Assembly: GCF_022539505.1 (NCBI RefSeq)
Contig: NC_061510.1
Span: 31,893,047-31,957,046, forward strand
Length of the DNA stretch: 64,000 nucleotides
Source: Lolium rigidum
Lineage: Eukaryota; Streptophyta; Magnoliopsida; Poales; Poaceae
Reading direction: 5' to 3'
The position numbers were made by a program, and so were the translations under genes. Position 1 is the first letter of the stretch. Every line of letters begins with the position of its first letter. Below the pieces are notes generated by a model. The model was not told the DNA's origin and did not search any database. It was given only the letters and a program-made list of their open reading frames with translations. This document shows, in pieces, positions 12,301 to 23,142 of this stretch.

Positions 12301-15300
12301 AGGGGGAACTCCCTCGGAGGTGAACCGGAGAGAACCTTGAGATCATATGGGATGATCCTTGTTTCCACATGTACCTATGACCTAACCAAGCTCAAATGGA
12401 GGCACACGCCCACCGGGGACCCCCGATGGGATGCGATCAAAGGGGTAGACGGCGCGGTCAACAGAACTAGGGTTTCTTCAGAAATCGAGCATCGGATCTA
12501 GGGAATGGCCCCAAAACTTGTGTGTGTCCACATGGCATGCACATAAGTGATTTGTGATGGTTCTACATCCAATGCTACCCCCCGGGTGTGTCCGGCTTCT
12601 CGGACAGGGGGTTCCTACACTTAGGCAGGTTCTGCATGTATAGGGGGAACTCCCTCGGAGGTGAACCGGAGAGAACCTTGGGATCATATGGGATGATCCT
12701 TGTTTCCACATGTACCTATGACCTAAACAAGCTCAAATGGAGGCACACGCCCACCGGGGGACCCCCGATGGGATGCAGTCAAAGGGGTAGACGGCGCGGT
12801 CAACAGAACTAGGGTTTCTTCAGAAATCGAGCATCGGATCTAGGGAATGGCCCCAAAACTTGTGTGTGTCCACATGGCATGCACATAAGTGATTTGTGAT
12901 GGTTCTACATCCAATGCTACCCCCCGGGTGTGTCCGGCTTCTCGGACGGGGGTTCCTACACTTAGGCGGATTATGCATGTATAGGGGGAACTCCTCGGAG
13001 GTGAACCGGAGAGAACCTTGAGATCATATGGGATGATCCTTGTTTCCACATGTACCTATGACCTAACCAAGCTCAAATGGAGGCACACGCCCACCGGGGA
13101 CCCCGATGGGATGCGATCAAAGGGGTAGACGGCGCGGTCAACAGAACTAGGGTTTCGTCAGAAATCGAGCATCGGATCTAGGGAATGGCCCCAAAACTTG
13201 TGTGTGTCCACATGGCATGCACATAAGTGATTTGTGATGGTTCTACATCCAATGCTACCCCCCGGGTGTGTCCGGCTTCTCGGACGGGGGTTCCTACACT
13301 TAGGCGGTTCTCGCATGTATGGGGGGAACTCCCTCGGAGGTGAACCGGAGAGAACCTTAGGATCATATGGGATGATCCTTGTTTCCACATGTACCTATGA
13401 CCTAACCAAGCTCAAATGGAGGCACACGCCCACCGGGGGACCCCGATGGGATGCAGTCAAAGGGGTAGACGGCGCGGTCAACGAACTAGGGTTTCTTCGA
13501 AATCGAGCATCGGATCTAGGGAATGGCCCCAAAACTTGTGTGTGTCCACATGGCATGCACATAAGTGATTTGTGATGGTTCTACATCCAATGCTACCCCC
13601 GGGTGTGTCCGGCTTCTCGGACGGGGGTTCCTACACTTAGGCGGATTCTGCATGTATAGGGGGGAACTCCCTCGGAGGTGAACCGGAGAGAACCTTGGGA
13701 TCATATGGGATGATCCTTGTTTCCACATGTACCTATGACCTAACCAAGCTCAAATGGAGGCACACGCCCACCGGGGGACCCCCGATGGGATGCGATCAAA
13801 GGGGTAGACGGCGCGGTCAACGTAGACTAGGGTTTCTTCGGAAATCGAGCATCGGATCTAGGGAATGGCCCCAAAACTTGTGTGTGTCCACATGGCATGC
13901 ACATAAGTGATTTGTGATGGTTCTACATCCAATGCTACCCCCGGGTGTGTCCGGCTTCTCGGACGGGGGTTCCTACACTTAGGCGGATTCTGCATGTATA
14001 GGGGGGAACTCCCTCGGAGGTGAACCGGAGAGAACCTTGGGATCATATGGGATGATCCTTGTTTCCACATGTACCTATGACCTAACCAAGCTCAAATGGA
14101 GGCACACGCCCACCGGGGGACCCCCGATGGGATGCGGTCAAAGGGGTAGACGGCGCGGTCAACAGAACTAGGGTTTCGTCAGAAATCGAGCATCGGATCT
14201 AGGGAATGGCCCCAAAACTTGTGTGTGTCCACATGGCATGCACATAAGTGATTTGTGATGGTTCTACATCCAATGCTACCCCCCGGTGTGTCCGGCTTCT
14301 CGGACGGGGGTTCCTACACTTAGGCGGATTCCGCATGTATAGGGGGAACTCCCTCGGAGGTGAACCGGAGAGAACCTTGAGATCATATGGGATGATCCTT
14401 GTTTCCACATGTACCTATGACCTAACCAAGCTCAAATGGAGGCACACGCCCACCGGGGGACCCCGATGGGATGCGATCAAAGGGGTAGACGGCGCGGTCA
14501 ACAGAACTAGGGTTTCTTCAGAAATCGAGCATCGGATCTAGGGAATGGCCCCAAAACTTGTGTGTGTCCACATGGCATGCACATAAGTGATTTGTGATGG
14601 TTCTACATCCAATGCTACCCCCCCGGGTGTGTCCGGCTTCTCGGACAGGGGGTTCCTACACTTAGGCAGATTCTGCATGTATAGGGGGGGACTCCCTCGT
14701 ACGTGAACCGGAGAGAAACTTGATATCATATGGGATGATTTTTGTTTCCACATGTACCCATGACCTAACCAAGCTCAAATGGAGGCATATGCCCACGGGG
14801 GACCCCGATGGGATGCGATCAAAGGGGTAGACCGCGCGGTCAACAGAACTAGGGTTTCGTCAGAAATCGAGCGTCGGATCTAGGGAATGGCCCCAAAACT
14901 TGTGTGTGTCCACATGGCATGCACATAAGTGATTTGTGATGGTTTTATATCCAATGCTACCCCCCGGTGTGTCCGGCTTCTCGGACAGGGGGTTCCTACA
15001 CTTAGGCAGATTCTGCATGTATAGGGGGGAACTCCCTCGGAGGTGAACCGGAGAGAACCTTGAGATCATATGGGATGATCCTTGTTTCCACATGTACCTA
15101 TGACCTAACCAAGCTCAAATGGAGGCACACGCCCACCGGGGGACCCCCGATGGGATGCAGTCAAAGGGGTAGACGGCGCGGTCAACAGAACTAGGGTTTC
15201 TTCAGAAATCGAGCATCGGATCTAGGAAATGGCCCCAAAACTTGTGTGTGTCCACATGGCATGCACATAAGTGATTTGTGATGGTTCTACATCCAATGCT

Positions 15301-17722
15301 ACCCCCCCCCGGGTGTGTCCGGCTTCTCGGATAGGGGGTTCCTACACTTGGGCAGATTCTGCATGTATAGGGGGGGACTCCCTCGTACGTGAACCGGAGA
15401 GAAACTTGATATCATATGGGATGATTTTTGTTTCCACATGTACCTATGACCTAACCAAGCTCAAATGGAGGCATATGCCCACCGGGGGACACCCGATGGG
15501 ATGCAGTCAAAGGGGTAGACCGCGTGGTCAACAGAACTAGGGTTTCGTCAGAAATCGAGCGTCGGATCTAGGGAATGGCCCCAAAACTTGTGTGTGTCCA
15601 CATGGCATGCACAAAATTGATTTGAGATGGTTTTATATCCAAGGCTACCCCCGGTGTGTCCGGCTTCTCGGACGGGGGTTCCTACACTTAGGCGGATTAT
15701 GCATGTATAGGGGGAACTCCCTCGTACGTGAACCGGAGAGAAACTTGATATCATATGGGATGATTTTTGTTTCCACATGTACCTATGACCTAACCAAGCT
15801 CAAATGGAGGCATATGCCCACCGGGGACCCCCGATGGGATGCGATCAAAGGGGTAGACGGCGCGGTCAACGTAACTAGGGTTTCGTCAGAAATCGAGCAT
15901 CGGATCTAGGGAATGGCCCCAAAACTTGTGTGTGTCCACATGGCATGCACATAAGTGATTTGTGATGGTTCTACATCCAATGCTACCCCCCCCGGGTGTG
16001 TCCGGCTTCTCGGACAGGGGGGTCCTACACTTAGGCAGATTCTGCATGTATAGGGGGAACTCCTCGGAGGTGAACCGGAGAGAACCTTGAGATCATATGG
16101 GATGATCCTTGTTTCCACATGTACCTATGACCTAACCAAGCTCAAATGGAGGCACACGCCCACCGGGGACCCCGATGGGATGCGATCAAAGGGGTAGACG
16201 GCGCGGTCAACAGAACTAGGGTTTCTTCAGAAATCGAGCATCGGATCTAGGGAATGGCCCCAAAACTTGTGTGTGTCCACATGGCATGCACATAAGTGAT
16301 TTGTGATGGTTCTACATCCAATGCTACCCCCCCGGGTGTGTCCGGCTTCTCGGACGGGGGTTCCTACACTTAGGCGATTATGCATGTATAGGGGGAACTC
16401 CTCGGAGGTGAACCGGAGAGAACCTTGGGATCATATGGGATGATCCTTGTTTCCACATGTACCTATGACCTAACCAAGCTCAAATGGAGGCACACGCCCA
16501 CCGGGGACCCCGATGGGATGCGATCAAAGGGGTAGACGGCGCGGTCAACGGAACTAGGGTTTCTTCGTAAATCGAGCATCGGATCTAGGGAATGGCCCCA
16601 AAACTTGTGTGTGTCCACATGGCATGCACATAAGTGATTTGTGATGGTTCTACATCCAATGCTACCCCCGGGTGTGTCCGGCTTCTCGGACGGGGGTTCC
16701 TACACTTAGGCGGATTATGCATGTATAGGGGGAACTCCTCGGAGGTGAACCGGAGAGAACCTTGGGATCATATGGGATGATCCTTGTTTCCACATGTACC
16801 TATGACCTAACCAAGCTCAAATGGAGGCACACGCCCACCGGGGGACCCCCGATGGGATGCAATCAAAGGGGTAGACGGCGCGGTCAACAGAACTAGGGTT
16901 TCTTCAGAAATCGAGCATCGGATCTAGGGAATGGCCCCAAAACTTGTGTGTGTCCACATGGCATGCACATAAGTGATTTGTGATGGTTCTACATCCAATG
17001 CTACCCCCCGGGTGTGTCCGGCTTCTCGGACGGGGGTTCCTACACTTAGGCGGATTATGCATGTATAGGGGGAACTCCCTGAGGTGAACCGGAGAGAACC
17101 TTGAGATCATATGGGATGATCCTTGTTTCCACATGTACCTATGACCTAACCAAGCTCAAATGGAGGCACACGCCCACCGGGGACCCCGATGGGATGCGAT
17201 CAAAGGGGTAGACGGCGCGGTCAACGGAACTAGGGTTTCTTCGGAAATCGAGCATCGGATCTAGGGAATGGCCCCAAAACTTGTGTGTGTCCACATGGCA
17301 TGCACATAAGTGATTTGTGATGGTTCTACATCCAATGCTACCCCCTCGGTGTGTCCGGCTTCTCGGACGGGGGTTCCTACACTTAGGCGGATTATGCATG
17401 TATAGGGGGAACTCCCTCGGACGTGAACCGGAGAGAACCTTGGGATCATATGGGATGATCCTTGTTTCCACATGTACCTATGACCTAACCAAGCTCAAAT
17501 GGAGGCACACGCCCACCGGGGACCCCGATGGGATGCGATCAAAGGGGTAGACGGCGCGGTCAACGGAACTAGGGTTTCTTCGAAATCGAGCATCGGATCT
17601 AGGGAATGGCCCCAAAACTTGTGTGTGTCCACATGGCATGCACATAAGTGATTTGTGATGGTTCTACATCCAATGCTACCCCCCCGGGTGTGTCCGGCTT
17701 CTCGGACAGGGGGTTCTACACT
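9398..17722. repeat. Tandem satellite array, ~340-bp monomer, about 24.4 copies
   Basis: The anchor GGGAATGGCCCCAAAAC occurs 25 times (once as GGAAATGG) at spacings of 336-346 bp, average about 340.7 bp. The first monomer starts at the gap edge and the last is cut at about 17722. Two sequence variants exist: a common type (ACCTTGGGATC, GGCACACGCC, GTAGACGGCG) and a minor type (AAACTTGATATC, GGCATATGCC, GTAGACCGCG). Each monomer has chance ORFs of about 70 codons on both strands; I treat them as shadows because the period is not a multiple of three. I do not recognise the satellite as a named family. Confidence 0.95.
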
Positions 17723-18060
17723 AATTGATTAGGGTTAGTGTTTAGGGTTAGGGTTTGAGATGATCTATTCTATTCTTATTATTTGCAGTAAATACTGATA
17801 GTATTTATTTTAAAAAATAAAAAATAAAAAAACAAAAAAACTACTTGTGCCGACGGTGACACAACCTATAGGGTTAGGGTTAGTGTTTAGGGTTAGTGTT
17901 AGGGTTAGGATTTAAGATGATCTATTCTATTCTTATTATTTGCAGTAAATAGTGACAGTATTTATTTTAAAAAAAATAATAATAATAAAAAGTATTTATT
18001 TAAAAAAAATAAAAAAAAACCCTAACTGTGCCGACGGTGGCCGTCGGCACAGCCGTAACC
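17723..18060. repeat. AT-rich duplicated segment with telomere-like GGGTTAG motifs and CACTA-type GTGCCGACGG repeats
   Basis: A ~145-bp unit occurs twice (about 17728-17870 and 17872-18035). Each has degenerate telomere-like TTAGGGTTAGTGTTTAGGG, then GATGATCTATTCTATTC, then an A/T-rich run, then TGTGCCGACGGTG. The last part, up to 18070, carries GTGCCGACGG/CCGTCGGCAC motifs like the subterminal repeats of copies B and C. This is probably the left subterminal region of CACTA copy A. The telomere-like motifs are too short and degenerate to be a telomere. Confidence 0.65.
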
Positions 18061-18630
18061 GTCGGCACAGCTAGGGCGCCATAACGGCCACGGGGCCAGC
18101 CACACACGCCCCCACCCGCCGCACACACACGCCCCCCACCCGCCGCCTGTCCCCTTCACCCGCCTCCACCCGCCGCCGCGCCGCCACCACCCGCCTCCAC
18201 CCGCCGCCGCCGCCAGATCCCCACGCCACCCGGCCGCCGCCGCCGCGATCCCGCAGCAGAGCCCGCCGCCGCGCCGCGCAGCAGCCCGCCGCCGCGCCCG
18301 CAGCAGCCCGCCGCCGCGCCCGCAGCCCCACCGCCGCCGCGCCCAACCCGCAGCAGCCGGCGCCCGCAGCCCACCGCCGCGCCGCCCAACCCGCACCGCG
18401 CCGGCCGCCGCCCGGCCGGCCTCCCTCACCCGCCCCGACCGGCCGGCGCCGCCCCGGCCTCCCCGACCCGCCCCCACCCGCAGCAGGCCCGGCCTCCCCG
18501 ACCCGCCCCGACCCGCGGCGAGCTCCGGCCCGCAGCAGCTCCGGCCTCCTCACCCGCCCGGCCCGCAGCAGCCTCGGACTCCTCGCCGGCCGGCCCCTCG
18601 CCCTCGGCCCGCCCTTCCACCGCCGCCATG
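18060..18630 (+). other. GC-rich leader region of CACTA copy A
   Basis: About 570 bp of CCG/GCC-rich sequence precede an ATGGTACGTAAG at about 18628 that could be a very short first exon with a splice donor. The corresponding part of copy C is 34159-34525. ORFs in this tract on either strand are Gly/Ala/Arg/Pro low-complexity products of base composition, so I do not call them genes. Confidence 0.55.
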
Positions 18631-18666
18631 GTACGTAAGCGCCGCACTCCTTGCAAATATTTTTTA

Positions 18667-18945
18667 GCATTTTAGTTGTAGGAATTAGGTATATGGATTT
18701 GTAAATAGAAATTGAAATGATAATTGAAATTGAAATAAAATAAATTAGAATTAGGTATATGGATTTGTAAATAGAAATAGAAATGTTTAATGGAATGGAA
18801 ATTGAAATTGAAATGGTAATTGAAATTGAAATGAAATAAATTAGAATTAGGTATATGGATTTGTAAATAGAAATAGAAATGTTTAATGGAATGGAAATTG
18901 AAATTGAAATGGTAATTGAAATTGAAATGAAATAAATTAGAATTT
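18667..18945. repeat. ~96-bp tandem repeat in the CACTA 5' intron, copy A
   Basis: The unit GAATTAGGTATATGGATTTG followed by AAATTGAAATTGAAATGG-type sequence recurs about two and a half times. Copy C has the same arrangement at 34576-34838. An Ile/Ser-rich minus-strand ORF across it is a by-product. It lies between the candidate donor near 18630 and a TTTTAACTAG acceptor near 19010. Confidence 0.8.
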
Positions 18946-19285
18946 TGTAGAAATGCATTTGTTTTATCAATTGATGAATTTGCATTGAATTTTTATTATT
19001 ATTTTAACTAGGTCCCTAAGTGAGCACCTCGCGTGACGACCCCGGATCTTGCGGCGCATCTCTACGGCCGTCGACATCGCCGGTTGTTCGACTACTTCCT
19101 CTACAGCCGAGGGTGAGCTGAATTGCCGACTCCCCTCCGCATTTTTTATGTCATTAGATTTAATTTCTCCGTCAAGTCGCGTAACCTAGGTGTCAATTCC
19201 CGTCCGCAAGCGTTACGCGGATAAATATGCATTAGTGGTCAGCATATTTTGAACCGTAACGCTTGTGGCATTTACGGGACAGTCG

Positions 19286-19487
19286 CCGGACCCGTAGTTG
19301 GGTACGTTTTCCACGTAATGCTCGGGTGCGAGACAGGATTTCGTCGCCGCCTCCCCGTTGTTCTCCGGATGCACATCCTCTCGGCTTTTTGCCGAGACGT
19401 GTATCGGGAGAGCAGCGGGGAGGTGTCGCCGAAATTCCGTCTCGCACCCAAGCGAACGTGGAGAACGTACCCAACTACGGGTCCGGG
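19286..19487. repeat. ~200-bp inverted repeat (hairpin) upstream of TNP2, copy A
   Basis: The left arm from CCGGACCCGTAGTTGGGTAC is complementary to the right arm ending GTACCCAACTACGGGTCCGG, with arms near 100 bp and centre near 19388 (CGGCTTTTTGCCG). It sits about 125 bp before the TNP2 start codon. A smaller inverted repeat (AAGCGTTACG and CGTAACGCTT) lies just upstream at 19206-19264. The same hairpin is complete in copy C. Confidence 0.85.
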
Positions 19488-19610
19488 CTGCTAGGAGCCC
19501 ACCTAGTAGAGATGTAGGTTGATGCACGCGTTTTCGCCGGTAGAAAAATAAAAATATGATGCATTCAATTTCATGCTACTATTTGTTGTTTGTCACGCAA
19601 TAAAGCAGGA

Positions 19611-20791
19611 TGGCCGATAATGAGTGGATGTATAGTGGTCGTGTTAGTTCGACTCAAGTAACAGTATGAATGGAAATGGAAGACCGATTTGTTAGTGAAG
19701 GAGTTAGCTCGTGGTTCGAAGGGGGTCGTTCGTCCCGTTGCCCTTGCAGATGTACTGCAGGAGGCGTCATCCTAAGGATATTCTAGAGATGACTAAACAC
19801 CTTTGGTGGAATGGGTATATGCGTGACTACGACCCGCCGGTCGACTTTTCTCGGCACGAACATGATAGAGGTGAGGTGATGCGGCAGCGGATCGATGGCA
19901 ATGAGAACGATGGCATCTTAAACTTGCTAGATGATCTTCGGGATGTCGACATGCCGAGTTACCATGGGACGAACGGTCTGAACCGGAGGAACCGCCCGAA
20001 CCGGAGGGACCGCCACAACCGGAGGAACTTCCGGAGGAGGAACTCGAGCCAACCGCGAGGGCCTTCATTGATATGATGGCCTCGGCTAGGAGGCCTCTAT
20101 ACCCGGGTGCAAAAATGTCTCAACTTGATGGCATCACGCAGTTGCTAGCCGACAAGTGCATGTTTGAGAGTACTCGAGCATCCTTTGAAAAGACTCGAAC
20201 ACGAGTAGGTAACATGTTTCCCGAAGGTCATTGCTTGCCCAAGACCATGTACGAAACGAAGAAAATCTTGAAAGCATTGAAAATGGATTATGTAACATAT
20301 GATGTCTGTCCAAAACTTTGCCTTTTGTTTTGGAAAGACTATGCGGATGACAAGTACTCGTGCCAAGTGTGGTCACTCTAGGTATCATGAGGTAGATGTA
20401 GGCAATGGTCGAAGAGGCGGACAAAAGTAGCCATAAAGATTCTTCGTTATCTCCCATTCATCAAAAGAATCCAACGGCTTTACATGTTCGAGGAGACCGC
20501 AAGCGAGATGACATGGCATAAGACCGGGATAAGATTGCGGGACGAGAAGAAACGGGTACCCATGGTACATCCATCCGATGGTCAATCATGGAAGCACTTC
20601 GATGAAAAGCACCCAAATGAGGCAAGTGAGGCTCGGAATGTTAGAATTGCGATAGCAACCGATGGATTCAACCCATATGGTATGTCGACTGCCGCGTACA
20701 GCTGCTGGCCCGTGTTTGTTATTCCGCTCAATCTCCCTCCTGGAGTCGTAATGCAAAGGAAGAACATATTCTTGTCGATGATCCTTCCAGG
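19611..20791 (+). pseudogene. TNP2-type CACTA transposase, copy A, N-terminal part only
   Basis: The frame begins MADNEWMYSGRVSSTQV, a transposase-associated N-terminal domain. After a frame break it continues (MTKHLWWNGYMRDYDPPVD, then CLLFWKDYADDKYSCQVWS, then MTWHKTGIRLRDEKKRVP) into the transposase core with the first acidic residue in IAIATDGFNPYG at 20661. It is cut at 20791 by the copia insertion, before the second acidic motif. Several one-base breaks are present, including an extra base at AACAGTATGAATGG relative to copies B and C. It cannot encode a functional enzyme. Confidence 0.8.
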
Positions 20792-23088
20792 TGAAAGTGC
20801 ATATAGCCCCTATGTGTGGTTTTGGTAATTAATGACAATCCCTATGGACTAATGATTGCTTTGAGTTATATGTGTAGGATTTGTCCATATGCAATGGTTG
20901 AACGATTAGTTGGCGTCAAGATTGCAATACGAAGAAATGAGTGGAGTATAGGGGAGCAATCCGCAAGATCTCATCTTCATCAAGCAAGAACAATCAAGAA
21001 TGGTGTTTCATCTTGTTGCGGTCAAGATCATCATCATCGAGCTCAAATGGAAGGTGCAAGGTTAAGGTTTGCTGTTGATAGGGTTTCTTTCTCACCGGTC
21101 TTGTGGTTTAGTTGGGAGACCGGTTTATAGGATAATGGTCGTACTATCAAGGGGCTCTCGAGTGAGTAACTCGATCGTATCGTTCGGAGTGCGGTCAAAC
21201 CTTTGCATCCTTGCATCATCTTTCTTGGTTGTTGTTTGGATCTTATTCATGTGGTGTTTTAGAGCTTGTGGTTATTTCCATGACAAGCTCTAGTTCATTG
21301 AAAACGGTTTTCGCGTATATCACTTGTTGCGTTTTCGAGTTGGGTGGTTTTATCGGTTTCTTGTATTGAGGTGTTTTCACTCTAAAAATCATATAAAATC
21401 ACCCCCCACTAGTTTCCATATTTTCAGTTTTTGTGGGGGTAGTTCTTGTCGTCCTCTTTCCAACAAAATTGATTTCGTCTCATTTAGATTTTCCAATCTC
21501 AAGTTATTTACATTTTAAGTTTAAGTTTAAAAGAAAAGAAAAAAAAAAGGAGAACGGCCGGTACTACCGCTCGCGCTACCGGGCTCACTACCGCCCAGCT
21601 AGCCCAGCTCTCAGTAAGTATCCAGGGGATTGGGGCGTCCCAGCGGTACCTGGACCGGTACCGCGGCCGGAGCCTCCGGCCTCCTCCCGCGCGTGGCCTG
21701 CCTCTAATCCTGTTTGCATAGCAAAGCCCATCCACGCTGGGGCCCGCCCACGTGGGCAGCCCAGCCACCAGGCCGCCTCTCCGCTCGCCTGCACGACGCG
21801 GCCTCGCGCCCCGCTCGACCGTGTAGCACGGTCCCGCGCTGGGCCCCACACCCGTCGCTGCCTCGCGCGATTGTCTTGGCGTGCGCCCGCTCGCCCGCCC
21901 ACGTGCGCCCCTGGCTGCTGCGTCGATCCCGCGCGGGTCCCGCTCGCCTGCTCATGATGCCACGCGCTACTCGTGCAGCGCTGCTGCTTCGCTGGGCCCA
22001 CACGCTCGCTGTGGGAGTTCCGGCCCAGATGGCATTTGCCCAACGGGCAGAAATCAGTTGGCCCCCCTTTTTAATCCCTCTTCTATCTTTTTGGGCTACT
22101 GCTTCTTCCTCTCTCTCTCAAGCTTTCCTCTCCATTGTTTGACTCTTTGTGAGCTTGAGATCTTTCTCTCCATCCCATGATTCTTGCATATATTTGAGAG
22201 AAATATTGAGGAGATCTAGATCCACACTTTGACCAAACCAAATCACCTCTTTGTGAGGGAATCTTTGGGATCTAGATCTTGGGGTATTTTGTGTTCCCCT
22301 TTTTGATTCTTCCTCTCTTATTCCCCCAATAGTTTTAGTAGCTTTGTTGGAATTTGAGAGTGAAAGAGTTGGGCATCTTTGTGGTGTTCTTGCCATTGCA
22401 TTTGGTGCATCGGTTTGACTTCTCCGCGGTGATACGTGGAGGTGAAAGTTCGTGAGATATTCACTTCGGGAGCTTGTTCCCGGAGCTTGTTCCTCTTGGG
22501 TCTTTGGACCCTAGACGGCTTAGTGGTCTTTGTGGTGTTCTTGGGGACTCCAATTAAGTTGTGGAGATTCTTCAAGGGCAAGGCCTTTGTGGCGATTTAT
22601 TGGGAGCCTCCAATTAAGTTGTGGAGATAGCCCCAAGCTTTGTGCGGGTTCGGTGACCACCCTAAGGTTCCATAGTGGATCGAGGACATCCCTTTTGGTG
22701 GGAATTCTCGAGGAGAATACGGTGGCCTTCGCGCATTTGGAGTGACTTGTCCTCCACACCGCTCCAACGGAGAGTAGCACTCGCAAGAGTGTGAACTTCG
22801 GGATACATCGTTGTCTCCGCGTCACTTCGGTTATTCCTATACCCGAGCTCTTTACTTATGCACTTTACTTTGTGATAGCCTTCGTGCTTGAAGTTATATA
22901 TCTTACTGTCACATAGTTGCTTAAATTGCTTAGCATAAGTTGTTGGTACACATAGGTGAACCCTTGTTATATAGGTTTTGTGGTTGACAAATTAAACGCT
23001 AGTTTTATTCCGCATTTGTGAAGCCATATTCGTAAAAGTTTTAAACCGCCTATTCACCCCCCCTCTAGGCGGCATCCGTGTCCTTTCA
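20792..23088 (+). repeat. 5' LTR of the copia-type element (2297 bp)
   Basis: It begins TGAAAGTGCATATAGCCCC and ends GTGTCCTTTCA, giving matched TGAAAG...CTTTCA ends. A GC-rich island lies at about 21555-22040. An older, diverged copy of the same LTR is recognisable at 46205-46552 plus 49329-51290. The PBS follows immediately. Confidence 0.85.
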
Positions 23089-23090
23089 AT

Positions 23091-23102
23091 TGGTATCAGA
23101 GC
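23091..23102 (+). promoter_or_regulatory. Primer binding site, initiator tRNA-Met type
   Basis: TGGTATCAGAGC directly after the LTR is the standard priming site of plant copia elements, complementary to the 3' end of initiator tRNA-Met. It supports the LTR boundary at 23088. Confidence 0.9.
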
Positions 23103-23142
23103 CCGGTCTCTCATTCTAGGCTTCACCGCCTTGAGAGTAAGG

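Larger units (their letters stand above)
17723..20791 (+). mobile_element. CACTA transposon, copy A (5' portion)
   Basis: It holds the subterminal repeats, a GC-rich leader (about 18060-18630), an AT-rich tandem-repeat intron-like stretch, the ~200-bp hairpin, and the N-terminal part of the TNP2 transposase. It is cut at 20791 by the 5' LTR of a copia-type element. Copy C matches it from about 18275 onwards. No matching left terminal inverted repeat is visible; it would be expected left of 17723, where satellite sequence begins instead. Confidence 0.8.

Noticed and set aside
9648..17550. Many ORFs of 70-110 codons on both strands, with similar products repeating every ~340 bp
   Set aside because: They are shadows of the satellite monomer. 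The period is not a multiple of three and the frames break between monomers.
9398..17722. Possible CRISPR-like array
   Set aside because: The repeats are 340 bp, contiguous and without unique spacers, in a plant genome.
17728..17757. Telomere or chromosome end
   Set aside because: Only a few degenerate GGGTTAG/TTTAGGG units are present, embedded in CACTA-like sequence.
18022..18985. Gly/Ala/Arg-rich and Ile/Ser-rich minus-strand ORFs (also 34017-34881)
   Set aside because: Composition artefacts of the GC-rich CACTA leader and the AT-rich tandem repeat.
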